Assembly (NCBI GenBank): GCA_947377705.1
Contig: CANCGU010000086.1
Coordinates: 1 to 9,748 of the forward strand
DNA: 9,748 bases
Reading direction: 5' to 3'
From: Comamonadaceae bacterium
Lineage (GTDB): Bacteria; Pseudomonadota; Gammaproteobacteria; Burkholderiales; Burkholderiaceae
Shown piece by piece: positions 1 to 5,997 of this stretch. The notes under the pieces are model-generated. The model had not been told where the DNA came from. It searched no databases and saw only the letters and a list, made by a program, of their open reading frames with translations. Positions within the stretch are counted from its first letter, which is position 1. The number at the start of each line of letters is the position of its first letter. Both the position numbers and the translations under genes were made by a program.

Positions 1-725
1 TCAAGCGCGGCTTCGTCGTGCGGGTTGACCTCATTGGCCACCCGGTACACATGACCAGTGATGGACTTGTAGGGCGTGACGAGTTTTTCAAGCAAGGCAT
101 GGCCAAACAACACCAGGTGCACCTGCTGCCATTGCGCGCGCAAGTCCACCAACAACGTGAGCCAATCGCGTGCTTGCAAAGCGTCCCACACCGCATCGGG
201 CGCGTGCATGAGCACCACGTTTTCGTCAAACAAGGTGAGGGCATCGCGCACAGGGCCGCGCGTGGCGCGAATGCCTTGGGTTTCGATCTCAGCGGCTTGC
301 AGTTGATTGAGGCGGCGTTTGGCCAGCGGAAAGCGTTGCCAACACAAGCCGTTGAAGAAGTCGTGCAGGCCATCGCGTGTGGGGACTTGCGCGGTTTTGA
401 AGATGAAGTCTTCGTAGGCTTGGCCTTCGGAGAGGGCTGACTGGGGGACGAACGTCACTTCTTTGGCATCGCCAAGCGCGAGGCCAGCACGGGTCGTGTT
501 CACGCTCGCTGCGCTCGCAATATCACCCGAGCCCGCGCTGGCCTCTCGCATGGCTGCGTATGTGATTGCGTTAAGGGCTTCGGCCACGCTTTGCTGCTTT
601 AGCGCCAGTTGCGCCGAGGGTTCGCCGAGTTCGCGCCACGGCGCGAACCACGGTTGAGACCAATCGATTTCGGCTAAGACAGCACCTGCAAAGCCTTCTG
701 TGTTTGAACTTAAACCACGCGCCAA
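1..725 (-). CDS. DUF3025 domain protein, 3' end outside window
   Basis: The reverse strand is open without a stop from inside pyrC to the window edge, about 241 codons. The translation carries the DUF3025 hallmark stretch [20 protein letters not shown] followed by [14 protein letters not shown], and further on [12 protein letters not shown] and FGHALLEKL. The family has no established biochemical role. It is often found next to pyrC in Comamonadaceae (from memory), as here. No ATG or GTG lies in a sensible place. The best start I can see is a TTG at 725-723, inside the end of pyrC, with GAGG about 9 nt upstream. It would give [11 protein letters not shown] and a 16-nt overlap with pyrC, implying translational coupling. 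The segment encoded by 480-545 is an in-frame palindrome (separate entry) in what appears to be a linker between the N-terminal [11 protein letters not shown] part and the [16 protein letters not shown] block. The family call is firm; the start codon is uncertain. Confidence 0.85.
   Translation of the reverse strand, partial: MARGLSSNTEGFAGAVLAEIDWSQPWFAPWRELGEPSAQLALKQQSVAEALNAITYAAMREASAGSGDIASAASVNTTRAGLALGDAKEVTFVPQSALSEGQAYEDFIFKTAQVPTRDGLHDFFNGLCWQRFPLAKRRLNQLQAAEIETQGIRATRGPVRDALTLFDENVVLMHAPDAVWDALQARDWLTLLVDLRAQWQQVHLVLFGHALLEKLVTPYKSITGHVYRVANEVNPHDEAAL
480..545. repeat. 66-bp imperfect palindrome inserted in frame in the DUF3025 gene
   Basis: The ends are inverted repeats: GAGGCCAGCACGGG at 480-493 and CCCGCGCTGGCCTC at 532-545, pairing at 13 of 14 positions. 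On the coding (minus) strand the one mismatch becomes a G-U pair, so the mRNA could form a continuous 14-bp outer stem. The 38-nt interior includes the direct repeat GCGAGCG-CA-GCGAGCG (coding strand) but no strong inner stem. The element is exactly 22 codons and encodes a small-residue, low-complexity stretch ([18 protein letters not shown] and onward). It looks like a REP-type or similar small palindromic element tolerated inside a coding region. I cannot name a family. Confidence 0.6.
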
Positions 726-1741
726 GGCAATGCCTCGCCAGAACGCAAAGGTTTCAAGTCGGCTTCGCCGAATGCGAAGCTCTCGGGTGGCATCCAGCTC
801 TCTTTACGCAGCGTGAGTGTGCCCGTGTTGCGAGGTAAACCGTAGAAGTCTGCGCCATGGAAGCTGGCAAAGCCTTCGAGCTTGTCGAGTGCCCCTGCGT
901 TGTCAAACGCTTCAGCGTACATAGGCATGGCGGCATGTGCGGTGTAGCAACCCGCGCAACCGGTGGCGTGCTCTTTGAGCTGTGCGGGGTGTGGGGCACT
1001 GTCGGTACCCAAGAAGAATTTGGGCGAGCCGCTGGTGGCCGCTTTGACCAAGGCTTGGCGATGTGTCTCGCGCTTCAACACAGGCAAGCAGTAGTAGTGC
1101 GGGCGAATGCCACCGGTGAAGATGGCGTTGCGGTTGAAGAGCAAGTGGTGCGCGGTGATGGTGGCGCCGGTGTACTTGTCGCTCGCAGCCACGTACTGCG
1201 CGGCTTCGGCAGTGGTGATGTGCTCGAACACAATTTTGAGTTCAGGAAAATCTTTACGCAGCGGAATGAGTTGTGTGTCGATGAACACAGCCTCGCGGTC
1301 AAACAAGTCAATGTCGGGGCTGGTGACTTCGCCATGCACCAACAACAACATGCCTGCCTTTTGCATGGCGTCGAGGGTTTTGTAGGTCTTGCGCAGGTCG
1401 GTCACGCCGGCATCGCTGTTGGTGGTGGCGCCGGCTGGATAGAGCTTGGCGGCGACCACACCTGCGTCTTTGGCACGGGGAATTTCGTCGGCGGGCAAGT
1501 TGTCGGTGAGGTAGAGCGTCATCAAAGGCTCGAAGCTCACACCTTTTGGAACGGCGGCCAAGATGCGTTGTTTGTACGCAAGCGCTTGCGCCGCCGTGGT
1601 GACGGGGGGCTTGAGGTTGGGCATGATGATGGCGCGGCCAAATTCGGCGGCGGTGTGGGGCACCACGGTGTTGAGTGCAGCGCCATCGCGCACGTGCAGG
1701 TGCCAGTCGTCGGGTTTTGTGATGGTGATTTGTTGCGTCAT
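710..1741 (-). CDS. pyrC: Dihydroorotase, class II (PyrC)
   Basis: Catalyses the reversible cyclisation of N-carbamoyl-aspartate to dihydroorotate, the third step of de novo pyrimidine synthesis, in the cytoplasm. The 343-residue length matches the class II enzyme of E. coli (about 348). The binuclear zinc site is complete: HLH at residues 14-16 in the [11 protein letters not shown] motif, the carboxylated lysine K99 in [11 protein letters not shown]136 in LLVHGEV, H174 in VFEHITT, and catalytic D247 in [10 protein letters not shown]18 and N42 (in MPNLKPP) fit the substrate-binding positions. The ATG start gives [14 protein letters not shown], placed as in the family; no strong Shine-Dalgarno precedes it (a purine-poor AGCGACAATCAGCAT). 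It is followed by, and probably overlaps, the DUF3025 gene. It is separated from the upstream glutamate transporter by a terminator and the hairpin-rich spacer, so it should have its own promoter there. Confidence 0.97.
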   Translation of the reverse strand: MTQQITITKPDDWHLHVRDGAALNTVVPHTAAEFGRAIIMPNLKPPVTTAAQALAYKQRILAAVPKGVSFEPLMTLYLTDNLPADEIPRAKDAGVVAAKLYPAGATTNSDAGVTDLRKTYKTLDAMQKAGMLLLVHGEVTSPDIDLFDREAVFIDTQLIPLRKDFPELKIVFEHITTAEAAQYVAASDKYTGATITAHHLLFNRNAIFTGGIRPHYYCLPVLKRETHRQALVKAATSGSPKFFLGTDSAPHPAQLKEHATGCAGCYTAHAAMPMYAEAFDNAGALDKLEGFASFHGADFYGLPRNTGTLTLRKESWMPPESFAFGEADLKPLRSGEALPWRVV

Positions 1742-1774
1742 ATGCTGATTGTCGCTTTTTTGTTTCTGGGCTCG

Positions 1775-1852
1775 CTGTTGGTAGAGGGCATGGGCAGGTT
1801 CCTCATGCTGGGGTACCAGAAATCGTCACCTGCCCATGCCCTCTACCCACAG
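1775..1852 (+). repeat. 78-nt hairpin element 1 (conserved loop, private stem)
   Basis: The left arm at 1775-1799 and right arm at 1828-1852 pair over 25 bp with one mismatch (T1779 against C1848); the inner 20 bp next to the loop are perfect. The 28-nt apical part at 1800-1827 divides symmetrically into TCCTCATG, then CTGGGGTACCAG (a 4-bp CTGG/CCAG stem with loop GGTA), then AAATCGTC. It has no T-tract and is not a standard terminator. It lies 33 nt upstream of the pyrC ATG and would be in the pyrC 5' leader if transcription starts further upstream. The apical part recurs inverted in element 2; the stem does not. Confidence 0.85.
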
Positions 1853-1896
1853 ACTGCGACCTACAAAAGCTGGATTAGGGTTGTTGGTTAACGACC

Positions 1897-1974
1897 GTTG
1901 CGTGGCTTGGGTGCGGCGGCTGACGATTTCTGGTACTCCAGCATGAGGAAGCCGCCGTACCCAAGCTGCGCAAC
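1897..1974 (-). repeat. 78-nt hairpin element 2 (same loop, inverted, different stem)
   Basis: The left arm at 1897-1921 and right arm at 1950-1974 pair over 25 bp. The three deviations (arm positions 7, 8 and 17) are all G-U pairs if the plus strand is read as RNA. The 28-nt apical part at 1922-1949 is the reverse complement of the element 1 apical part with one difference, and keeps the 8-12-8 layout with CTGGTACTCCAG in the middle. Read in the same loop orientation, the stem arm matches that of element 1 at only about 9 of 25 positions, mostly near the loop. It is 44 nt from element 1, so the two form an inverted pair resembling a BIME in arrangement. Confidence 0.85.
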
Positions 1975-2009
1975 CCTCTCCGGCGAGAAACCTTCACGAG
2001 CAAAAACAA

Positions 2010-2046
2010 AGCAACAAAGAAAAAGGCGCCCCATCAAGAGACGCCT
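2010..2046 (-). terminator. Intrinsic terminator of the glt operon
   Basis: On the minus strand AGGCGTCTC, loop TTGAT, GGGGCGCCT (2046 to 2024) form a 9-bp stem using two U-G pairs. A T-rich run TTTTTCTTTGTTGC follows directly. It lies 54 nt past the gltL stop, as expected for the end of the gltIJKL message, and insulates pyrC. Confidence 0.85.
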
Positions 2047-2072
2047 CGACAAACCAACCTAACAAGCAAAAG

Positions 2073-2097
2073 CTAATTAGGTTCTGACCCCAATTAG
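2073..2097. repeat. 25-bp imperfect palindrome with GGGGTCAG core
   Basis: On the minus strand CTAATTGGGGTC, a central A, and GAACCTAATTAG face each other with one G-U pair and one G-A mismatch. On the plus strand the octamer AATTAGGT is directly repeated at 2075-2082 and 2092-2099. It starts three bases past the gltL stop codon. From memory, similar AATTGGGGTCAG sequences recur near IS200-like and REP-associated transposases in proteobacteria. That link is recollection, not shown here, and no transposase is in the window. Confidence 0.5.
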
Positions 2098-2100
2098 GTA

Positions 2101-2838
2101 TCAGTGCGCCAAGATCTTGTTCAAGAACTCTTTGGTGCGTGGCTGACGGTTCTCAGGATGGTTGAAAAACTCATCCTTCGAGCAGTCTTCCAAAATCTTG
2201 CCGCCCACATCCATGAAGATGACGCGGCTGCCCACTTTGCGCGCAAAGCCCATTTCGTGGGTCACGCACATCATGGTCATGCCTTCATTGGCCAAGTCCA
2301 CCATCACGTCCAACACCTCGCCCACCATCTCGGGATCGAGTGCTGAGGTGGGTTCGTCAAACAACATCACGATCGGGTCCATGCTCAAGGCGCGGGCGAT
2401 GGCAACGCGTTGTTGTTGGCCGCCTGAGAGTTGACCCGGGAACTTGTCTTTGTGCGCCATCAGGCCCACGCGCTCTAAGTATTTCAAGCCATGGGCGTGC
2501 GCTTCGTCTTCGCTGCGGCCTAAGACCTTTTGCTGGGCAATGGTCAGGTTCTCGGTCACCGACAAATGCGGGAACAACTCAAAGTGCTGGAACACCATGC
2601 CCACGCGACTGCGCAGTTTGGGTAGGTTGGTGTCTTTGCCGTGCACAGCGATGCCGTCGACCATGATTTCGCCTTCTTGGAATGGCTCCAAGGCGTTGAT
2701 GGTTTTGATGAGGGTGGATTTGCCTGAGCCCGAGGGGCCACAGACCACGACCACTTCACCCTTTTGGATGTTGGTAGAACAGTTGTTCAACACCTGAACG
2801 GGGCCGTACCACTTGGACACATTTTTTAATTCAATCAC
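2101..2838 (-). CDS. gltL: Glutamate/aspartate ABC importer, ATP-binding subunit GltL
   Basis: Hydrolyses ATP on the cytoplasmic face to drive import through the GltJ-GltK channel. All ABC motifs are present in the 245-residue protein: Walker [10 protein letters not shown] (34-42), Q-loop Q84, signature LSGGQQQ (137-143), Walker B IVMLFDE (156-162) followed by PTSALD, and switch H194. The length and the ending [14 protein letters not shown] fit the polar amino acid (PAAT) subfamily, close to E. coli GltL (241 aa). The start is GTG at 2838, with GGAG six bases upstream; no in-frame ATG fits the [12 protein letters not shown] beginning. It is the last gene of gltIJKL, 25 nt after gltK. The specificity is taken from the operon and from GltI, since ATPases of glutamate, glutamine and histidine systems look alike. 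Confidence 0.95.
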   Translation of the reverse strand: MIELKNVSKWYGPVQVLNNCSTNIQKGEVVVVCGPSGSGKSTLIKTINALEPFQEGEIMVDGIAVHGKDTNLPKLRSRVGMVFQHFELFPHLSVTENLTIAQQKVLGRSEDEAHAHGLKYLERVGLMAHKDKFPGQLSGGQQQRVAIARALSMDPIVMLFDEPTSALDPEMVGEVLDVMVDLANEGMTMMCVTHEMGFARKVGSRVIFMDVGGKILEDCSKDEFFNHPENRQPRTKEFLNKILAH

Positions 2839-2863
2839 GATGAACTCCAGCGCAAATTAACGC

Positions 2864-3532
2864 TTAGCGAATGATGGCAATGCGCGCTTGCAAGCGACGC
2901 ACCAGGGCCGAGAGGCCAAAACAAATCACGAAATACACCACAGCGGCCAAGATGTAGACCTCTTCCACGCGGCCATAAATCTTGCCGGCGGTGACAAAAC
3001 CCTTGAGCAAGTCATACGCACCAATGGCGTAGACCAGCGAGGTGTCTTGGAACAAGATGATGGTTTGCGTGAGCAACACAGGAATCATGTTGCGAAACGC
3101 TTGGGGCAACACAATCAGGCGCATGTTCTGGCTGTAGCTCATACCCAAGGCTTGACCGGCCATGACCTGACCACGCGGGATGGACTGAATGCCTGCGCGC
3201 ATGATTTCGCTGAAGTAAGCGGCCTCAAACGCCACAAAGGTGATGGTGGCCGACAACTCAGCCCCAATCGAACGACCAATCAAAAACGGGATCAGTAAGA
3301 AGAACCACAGAATCACCATCACCAAAGGGATGGAGCGCATACCGTTCACATAAATAACGGCAGGCAGCGCTAAGGCCTTGTTGCCCGACAAGCGCATGAG
3401 CGCCAAGATCGTGCCAAACACAATGCCGCCCACCGTGGCGATCAGGGTCAGCTCCATGCTGAACAACATGCCCTTCAACACAAACTTGTTGAAAATGTCC
3501 CATTCGATAAAAGAAAAATCGAGTGCGCTCAT
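2864..3532 (-). CDS. gltK: Glutamate/aspartate ABC importer, permease GltK
   Basis: Inner-membrane subunit of the importer, pairing with GltJ to form the translocation path. It has 222 residues (E. coli GltK: 224) with hydrophobic segments near 22-46, 58-85, 95-108 and 185-208. Close family matches include RSIPLVMVILWF (66-77), FEAAYFSEIMRAGIQSIPRG (102-121) and LPQAFRNMIPVLLTQ, followed by LFQDTSLVYAI. The EAA coupling loop that docks on the ATPase spans about 109-147. The ATG lies 2 nt past the gltJ stop, and its G-rich ribosome site overlaps the final gltJ codons, so translation is probably coupled. Confidence 0.95.
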   Translation of the reverse strand: MSALDFSFIEWDIFNKFVLKGMLFSMELTLIATVGGIVFGTILALMRLSGNKALALPAVIYVNGMRSIPLVMVILWFFLLIPFLIGRSIGAELSATITFVAFEAAYFSEIMRAGIQSIPRGQVMAGQALGMSYSQNMRLIVLPQAFRNMIPVLLTQTIILFQDTSLVYAIGAYDLLKGFVTAGKIYGRVEEVYILAAVVYFVICFGLSALVRRLQARIAIIR

Positions 3533-3534
3533 GC

Positions 3535-4269
3535 TCAGTGCCCCCCGCCTACATTGCCCGCGACCACGAGGCCAGGGATTTGCATGCGGCGTTCAATGAA
3601 GGCCATCACACGGTTCACTGCAAAAGCTGACAGGGTGTACAGCGCCGTCACAGCCAAGTACACCTCAATGCCGCGCGAGGTTTCTTCTTGCACTTGCATG
3701 GCGTACATGGTGAGTTCGGCAATGGACACCGCAAAGGCTACAGATGAGTTCTTCAACAAGTTCATCGACTCGCTGGTCAGCGGCGGCCAAATGGTGCGAA
3801 ACGCGATAGGCAACAGCACATAGCGATACGTTTGCCAAGTGGTAAAGCCCATGGCCATGGCTGCGTAACGCTGGCCGCGTGGCATGGCTTGGATACCGGC
3901 GCGCAGCATCTCGGCCACGCGTGAGGAGGTGAAGAAGCCTAGGCCCAACACCACCAACGCAAACCCTGGCACTTGTTGCATCGCCGGGAAGATCTTGGGT
4001 AATACAAAGTACCAGAGAAAAATTTGGACCAACACGGGAATGTTGCGAAACAGCTCCACCCACGCGTTGGCGAATCTCGCTAACCAAGCATTCAAACGTG
4101 TGTCTTGGGGCAAGGTGCGCAGAACACCCATCAGGCACCCCGACACCATGGCCACCACCCAGGCACTGCCCGCGACTGAAAGCGTCCAGCCCCAGGCATC
4201 AAACATCCACTCGAGGTAGGTGCGTCCCCCACCGTCGTCCTGAAGAAAAACCTGCCAATCGAGTGTCAT
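3535..4269 (-). CDS. gltJ: Glutamate/aspartate ABC importer, permease GltJ
   Basis: Partner permease of GltK in the inner membrane. The 244-residue protein (E. coli GltJ: 246) has the GltJ-type start (TLDWQVFLQD, then TYLEWMFDAWGWTL), VELFRNIPVLVQIFLWYFVLP (71-91), and an EAA loop at about 120-158 with AGIQAMPRGQRYAAMAMG. TSESMNLLKNSSVAF follows, as in GltJ proteins. The distinction from GltK rests on this N-terminal part and on gene order. The ATG at 4269 lies 18 nt after the gltI stop and has no clear Shine-Dalgarno (upstream AGAACGTACAAAAC), so expression may depend on ribosomes finishing gltI. That could lower permease output relative to the receptor, which is common for such operons. Confidence 0.95.
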   Translation of the reverse strand: MTLDWQVFLQDDGGGRTYLEWMFDAWGWTLSVAGSAWVVAMVSGCLMGVLRTLPQDTRLNAWLARFANAWVELFRNIPVLVQIFLWYFVLPKIFPAMQQVPGFALVVLGLGFFTSSRVAEMLRAGIQAMPRGQRYAAMAMGFTTWQTYRYVLLPIAFRTIWPPLTSESMNLLKNSSVAFAVSIAELTMYAMQVQEETSRGIEVYLAVTALYTLSAFAVNRVMAFIERRMQIPGLVVAGNVGGGH

Positions 4270-4287
4270 GTTTTGTACGTTCTGAAA

Positions 4288-5187
4288 TTACTTCTTGGCG
4301 TAGGCTTCGACAGGCTTGTCGTTGGGGGTGGCCCAAGCTGCCTTGTTGGCGTCACTAGCAGGCATGCCGAGCTTGATGTTCTTGGGAGGAATGGCTTGCA
4401 CGAACCACTTGTCATACAGCTTCGCGAGTTCACCAGACTTGGCCAAACCGGCAATGGTGTCGTCGGCCAATTTCTTGAACGCAGGATCATCCTTGCGGAA
4501 CATGATGGCAATAGGCTCGACGTTCAACACTTCGCCCACTTGTTTGAAATCAGCGGGGGCTTTGGAGTTGGCGATGTTGCCTGCCAAGATTTGGCCGTCC
4601 ATCACAAACGCATCAGCGCGGCCAGACTCGAGCAGAAGGAAGCTGTCAGCGTGGTCTTTGCCGAACACTTCTTTGAAGTCAACGCCAGTAGCGCGTTCGT
4701 TCTTGCGCAACAGTTGCACAGAGGTGGTACCGGTGGTAGTCGCCACGTTTTTGCCGTTCAACTGAGCGATGGTGGTGATACCAGAGTTGGCACGCACCGC
4801 GATGCGCACTTCTTCCACGTAGGTGGTGAATGCGAAAGCCACTTGCTTTTGGCGGGCTTCGTTGTTGGTGGTCGAGCCGCACTCGATGTCCACCGTGCCG
4901 TTCTCGACCAAAGGAATGCGGTTTTGTGAGGTGACTGGGGTGTACTTCACTTCCAACTTCTTGCCTGCCGCTTTTTCGAGGTTGGCAATGATGCGTTGGC
5001 AAATCTCAACGTGGTAGCCCACATACTTGCCGTCACCCAAGGTGTAAGACAAAGCACCCGAGGAGTCGCGCACACCCATGGTGACGCTGCCAGAGGCTTT
5101 GACTTTGGCGAGGGTGTCATTGGCTTGCGCAAACGCGGTGCCAGCCAACAGGGTGGCAACAGCCAAGGTAACGAACTGCTTTTTCAT
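4288..5187 (-). CDS. gltI: Glutamate/aspartate-binding periplasmic protein GltI
   Basis: Periplasmic receptor that captures glutamate/aspartate and delivers it to GltJ-GltK. From ATG 5187 it is 299 residues (E. coli GltI: 302). Residues 1-20 form a Sec signal peptide ending in GTAFA before QAND. Family landmarks are VTSQNRIPLVENGT (85-98), ECGSTTNN (102-109, ligand cleft), TTGTTSVQLL (151-160), KDHADSFLLLESGRADAF (177-194), RKDDPAFKKL (231-240) and IPPKN (266-270), all in the E. coli order. An in-frame ATG at 5199 would add four residues (MEPH). I prefer 5187 because GGAG (5197-5194) sits six bases before it and the signal peptide then begins MKKQ. It is the first gene of gltIJKL. Aspartate versus glutamate preference cannot be judged. 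Confidence 0.95.
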   Translation of the reverse strand: MKKQFVTLAVATLLAGTAFAQANDTLAKVKASGSVTMGVRDSSGALSYTLGDGKYVGYHVEICQRIIANLEKAAGKKLEVKYTPVTSQNRIPLVENGTVDIECGSTTNNEARQKQVAFAFTTYVEEVRIAVRANSGITTIAQLNGKNVATTTGTTSVQLLRKNERATGVDFKEVFGKDHADSFLLLESGRADAFVMDGQILAGNIANSKAPADFKQVGEVLNVEPIAIMFRKDDPAFKKLADDTIAGLAKSGELAKLYDKWFVQAIPPKNIKLGMPASDANKAAWATPNDKPVEAYAKK

Positions 5188-5282
5188 GTGAGGCTCCATT
5201 TGAAGTAATGAATTAGAAGCTCACATTCTAGAGACAGTGCCCCTCGGGAATCCCCTAGGCATCTTCACATAGGTTTAAATAT
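5188..5282 (-). promoter_or_regulatory. Upstream region of gltI: candidate promoter and operator
   Basis: On the minus strand TAGAAT (5230-5225) matches a sigma-70 -10 box at five of six bases and lies about 40 nt before the preferred gltI ATG. No good -35 box is present at the right spacing. That place is instead covered by an imperfect dyad at 5242-5259 (minus strand CCTAGGGGATTCCCGAGG). A dyad replacing the -35 would suit an activator-dependent promoter; the binding protein is unknown. No intrinsic terminator for the upstream aldolase operon is visible here, so some read-through into glt is possible. Confidence 0.45.
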
Positions 5283-5987
5283 CTAGCCCCTTTTTAGTGC
5301 ATTGCGTTTCCACATTTCCCAAGGGCGATCCAGATGCATATCGTTCATATCGGACGTGGCTTTCGCTTCGGCTTCTGTGAGGAAATTGATCTCTCCCAAA
5401 CGCGATGCCTCGCTCTGCAAACGTGCATTGCTCTCGGTATAAACGGAACGGAACACGGCTTGTTGGATGGAAACGCCCACCGTCACGCTGCCGTGGCCAC
5501 GCATAAGTGCCACATTGGATTGACCGAGCACTGCGGCCAAAGACTCACCCAAGGCTTGGTTGCTGATCAACAAGTCGGAGCTCTCACCTGCACTGTGACG
5601 AATTTCATAAACGGGCGTCACCGCACCTAAAAAGCCACTCATGTGGCAAATAGGGCGCAAGCGCGCACCCGTGACGCCAAACGGAATAACTGCTGGTGAA
5701 TGGCTATGGACGATTGACATCACATCAGGGCGCGCTCTGTAGATGGCGCTGTGGATGAAACGCTCCACGTAAGTGCGGCGACCCTGCGCATCGTGTACGT
5801 TGCCGTCCAAATCGACCTCCACAATGTCTTGCGCTTCAACCAAAGCAGGCGCCATGCTGCGGGCAATGAAAAATCGCTCGGGATTCGTCGGGTGACGCAC
5901 ACTGATATGGCCAAAGCCATCCAATACGCCCTCATTGACCAAGATGTGGTTGGCTAGCGCTAAGTCTTCTAAGATTTGTGTTGTCAT
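5283..5987 (-). CDS. Class II aldolase/adducin-type protein (possible aromatic-acid decarboxylase)
   Basis: Metal-dependent enzyme fold acting by retro-aldol-like cleavage or decarboxylation. From ATG 5987 it has 234 residues. An in-frame ATG further upstream (6074) lies inside the preceding gene and adds an unrelated leader, so it is rejected. Family features are GFGHISVRHP (24-33), catalytic acid E75 in YVERFIHSAIY, metal ligands H94 and H96 in IVHSHSP, and H165 in ALMRGHGSV. The ending DRPWEMWKRNALKRG is typical of the small bacterial branch. In characterised aromatic pathways this fold includes CmtD-type and 3,4-dihydroxyphthalate-type decarboxylases (PhtC), which suits its place behind a Rieske oxygenase. 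Sugar-phosphate aldolase activity is the alternative. It lies 10 nt after the upstream receptor gene, with GAGAG as a modest ribosome site. It is the last gene of the cluster. Confidence 0.9.
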   Translation of the reverse strand: MTTQILEDLALANHILVNEGVLDGFGHISVRHPTNPERFFIARSMAPALVEAQDIVEVDLDGNVHDAQGRRTYVERFIHSAIYRARPDVMSIVHSHSPAVIPFGVTGARLRPICHMSGFLGAVTPVYEIRHSAGESSDLLISNQALGESLAAVLGQSNVALMRGHGSVTVGVSIQQAVFRSVYTESNARLQSEASRLGEINFLTEAEAKATSDMNDMHLDRPWEMWKRNALKRG

Positions 5988-5997
5988 GGTGCTCTCG

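Larger units (their letters stand above)
1742..2100. other. Gene-free spacer between gltL and pyrC, rich in hairpins
   Basis: No credible gene is found in these 359 nt. Reading from gltL towards pyrC (minus strand), the spacer holds a short GGGGTCAG palindrome directly after the gltL stop, an intrinsic terminator, and two 78-nt hairpins that share a loop (each listed separately). The rest is 33 nt of A/C/T-rich leader before pyrC and a 44-nt linker between the hairpins. I found no convincing sigma-70 promoter for pyrC; a TTAACC...TTTTGT stretch in the linker (about 1864-1893, minus strand) is too weak to call. Since the glt terminator lies upstream, a pyrC promoter must lie between about 2009 and 1742, inside or between the hairpins. 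Confidence 0.7.

Noticed and set aside
18..440. Plus-strand open frame of 140 codons at the left edge
   Set aside because: It lies opposite the clearly recognisable DUF3025 coding sequence.
1775..1852. Hairpin element 1 as an intrinsic terminator
   Set aside because: No T-run follows the stem on either strand, and the 28-nt apical region is far larger than a terminator loop.
857..1891. Plus-strand open frame of 344 codons opposite pyrC
   Set aside because: It is antisense to a dihydroorotase with a complete active site, runs through hairpin element 1, and its valine/glycine-rich translation shows no family features.
1775..1974. The two hairpins as integron attC sites
   Set aside because: The expected RYYYAAC and GTTRRRY ends are not placed correctly, the stems are fully paired without extrahelical bases, and no cassette gene lies between them.
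1742..2100. CRISPR array in the repeat-rich spacer
   Set aside because: Only two related units, inverted relative to each other and with self-complementary stems; there are no regularly spaced direct repeats.
4273..4929. Plus-strand open frame of 218 codons opposite gltI
   Set aside because: Shadow of the gltI codon pattern; no recognisable protein and no ribosome site.
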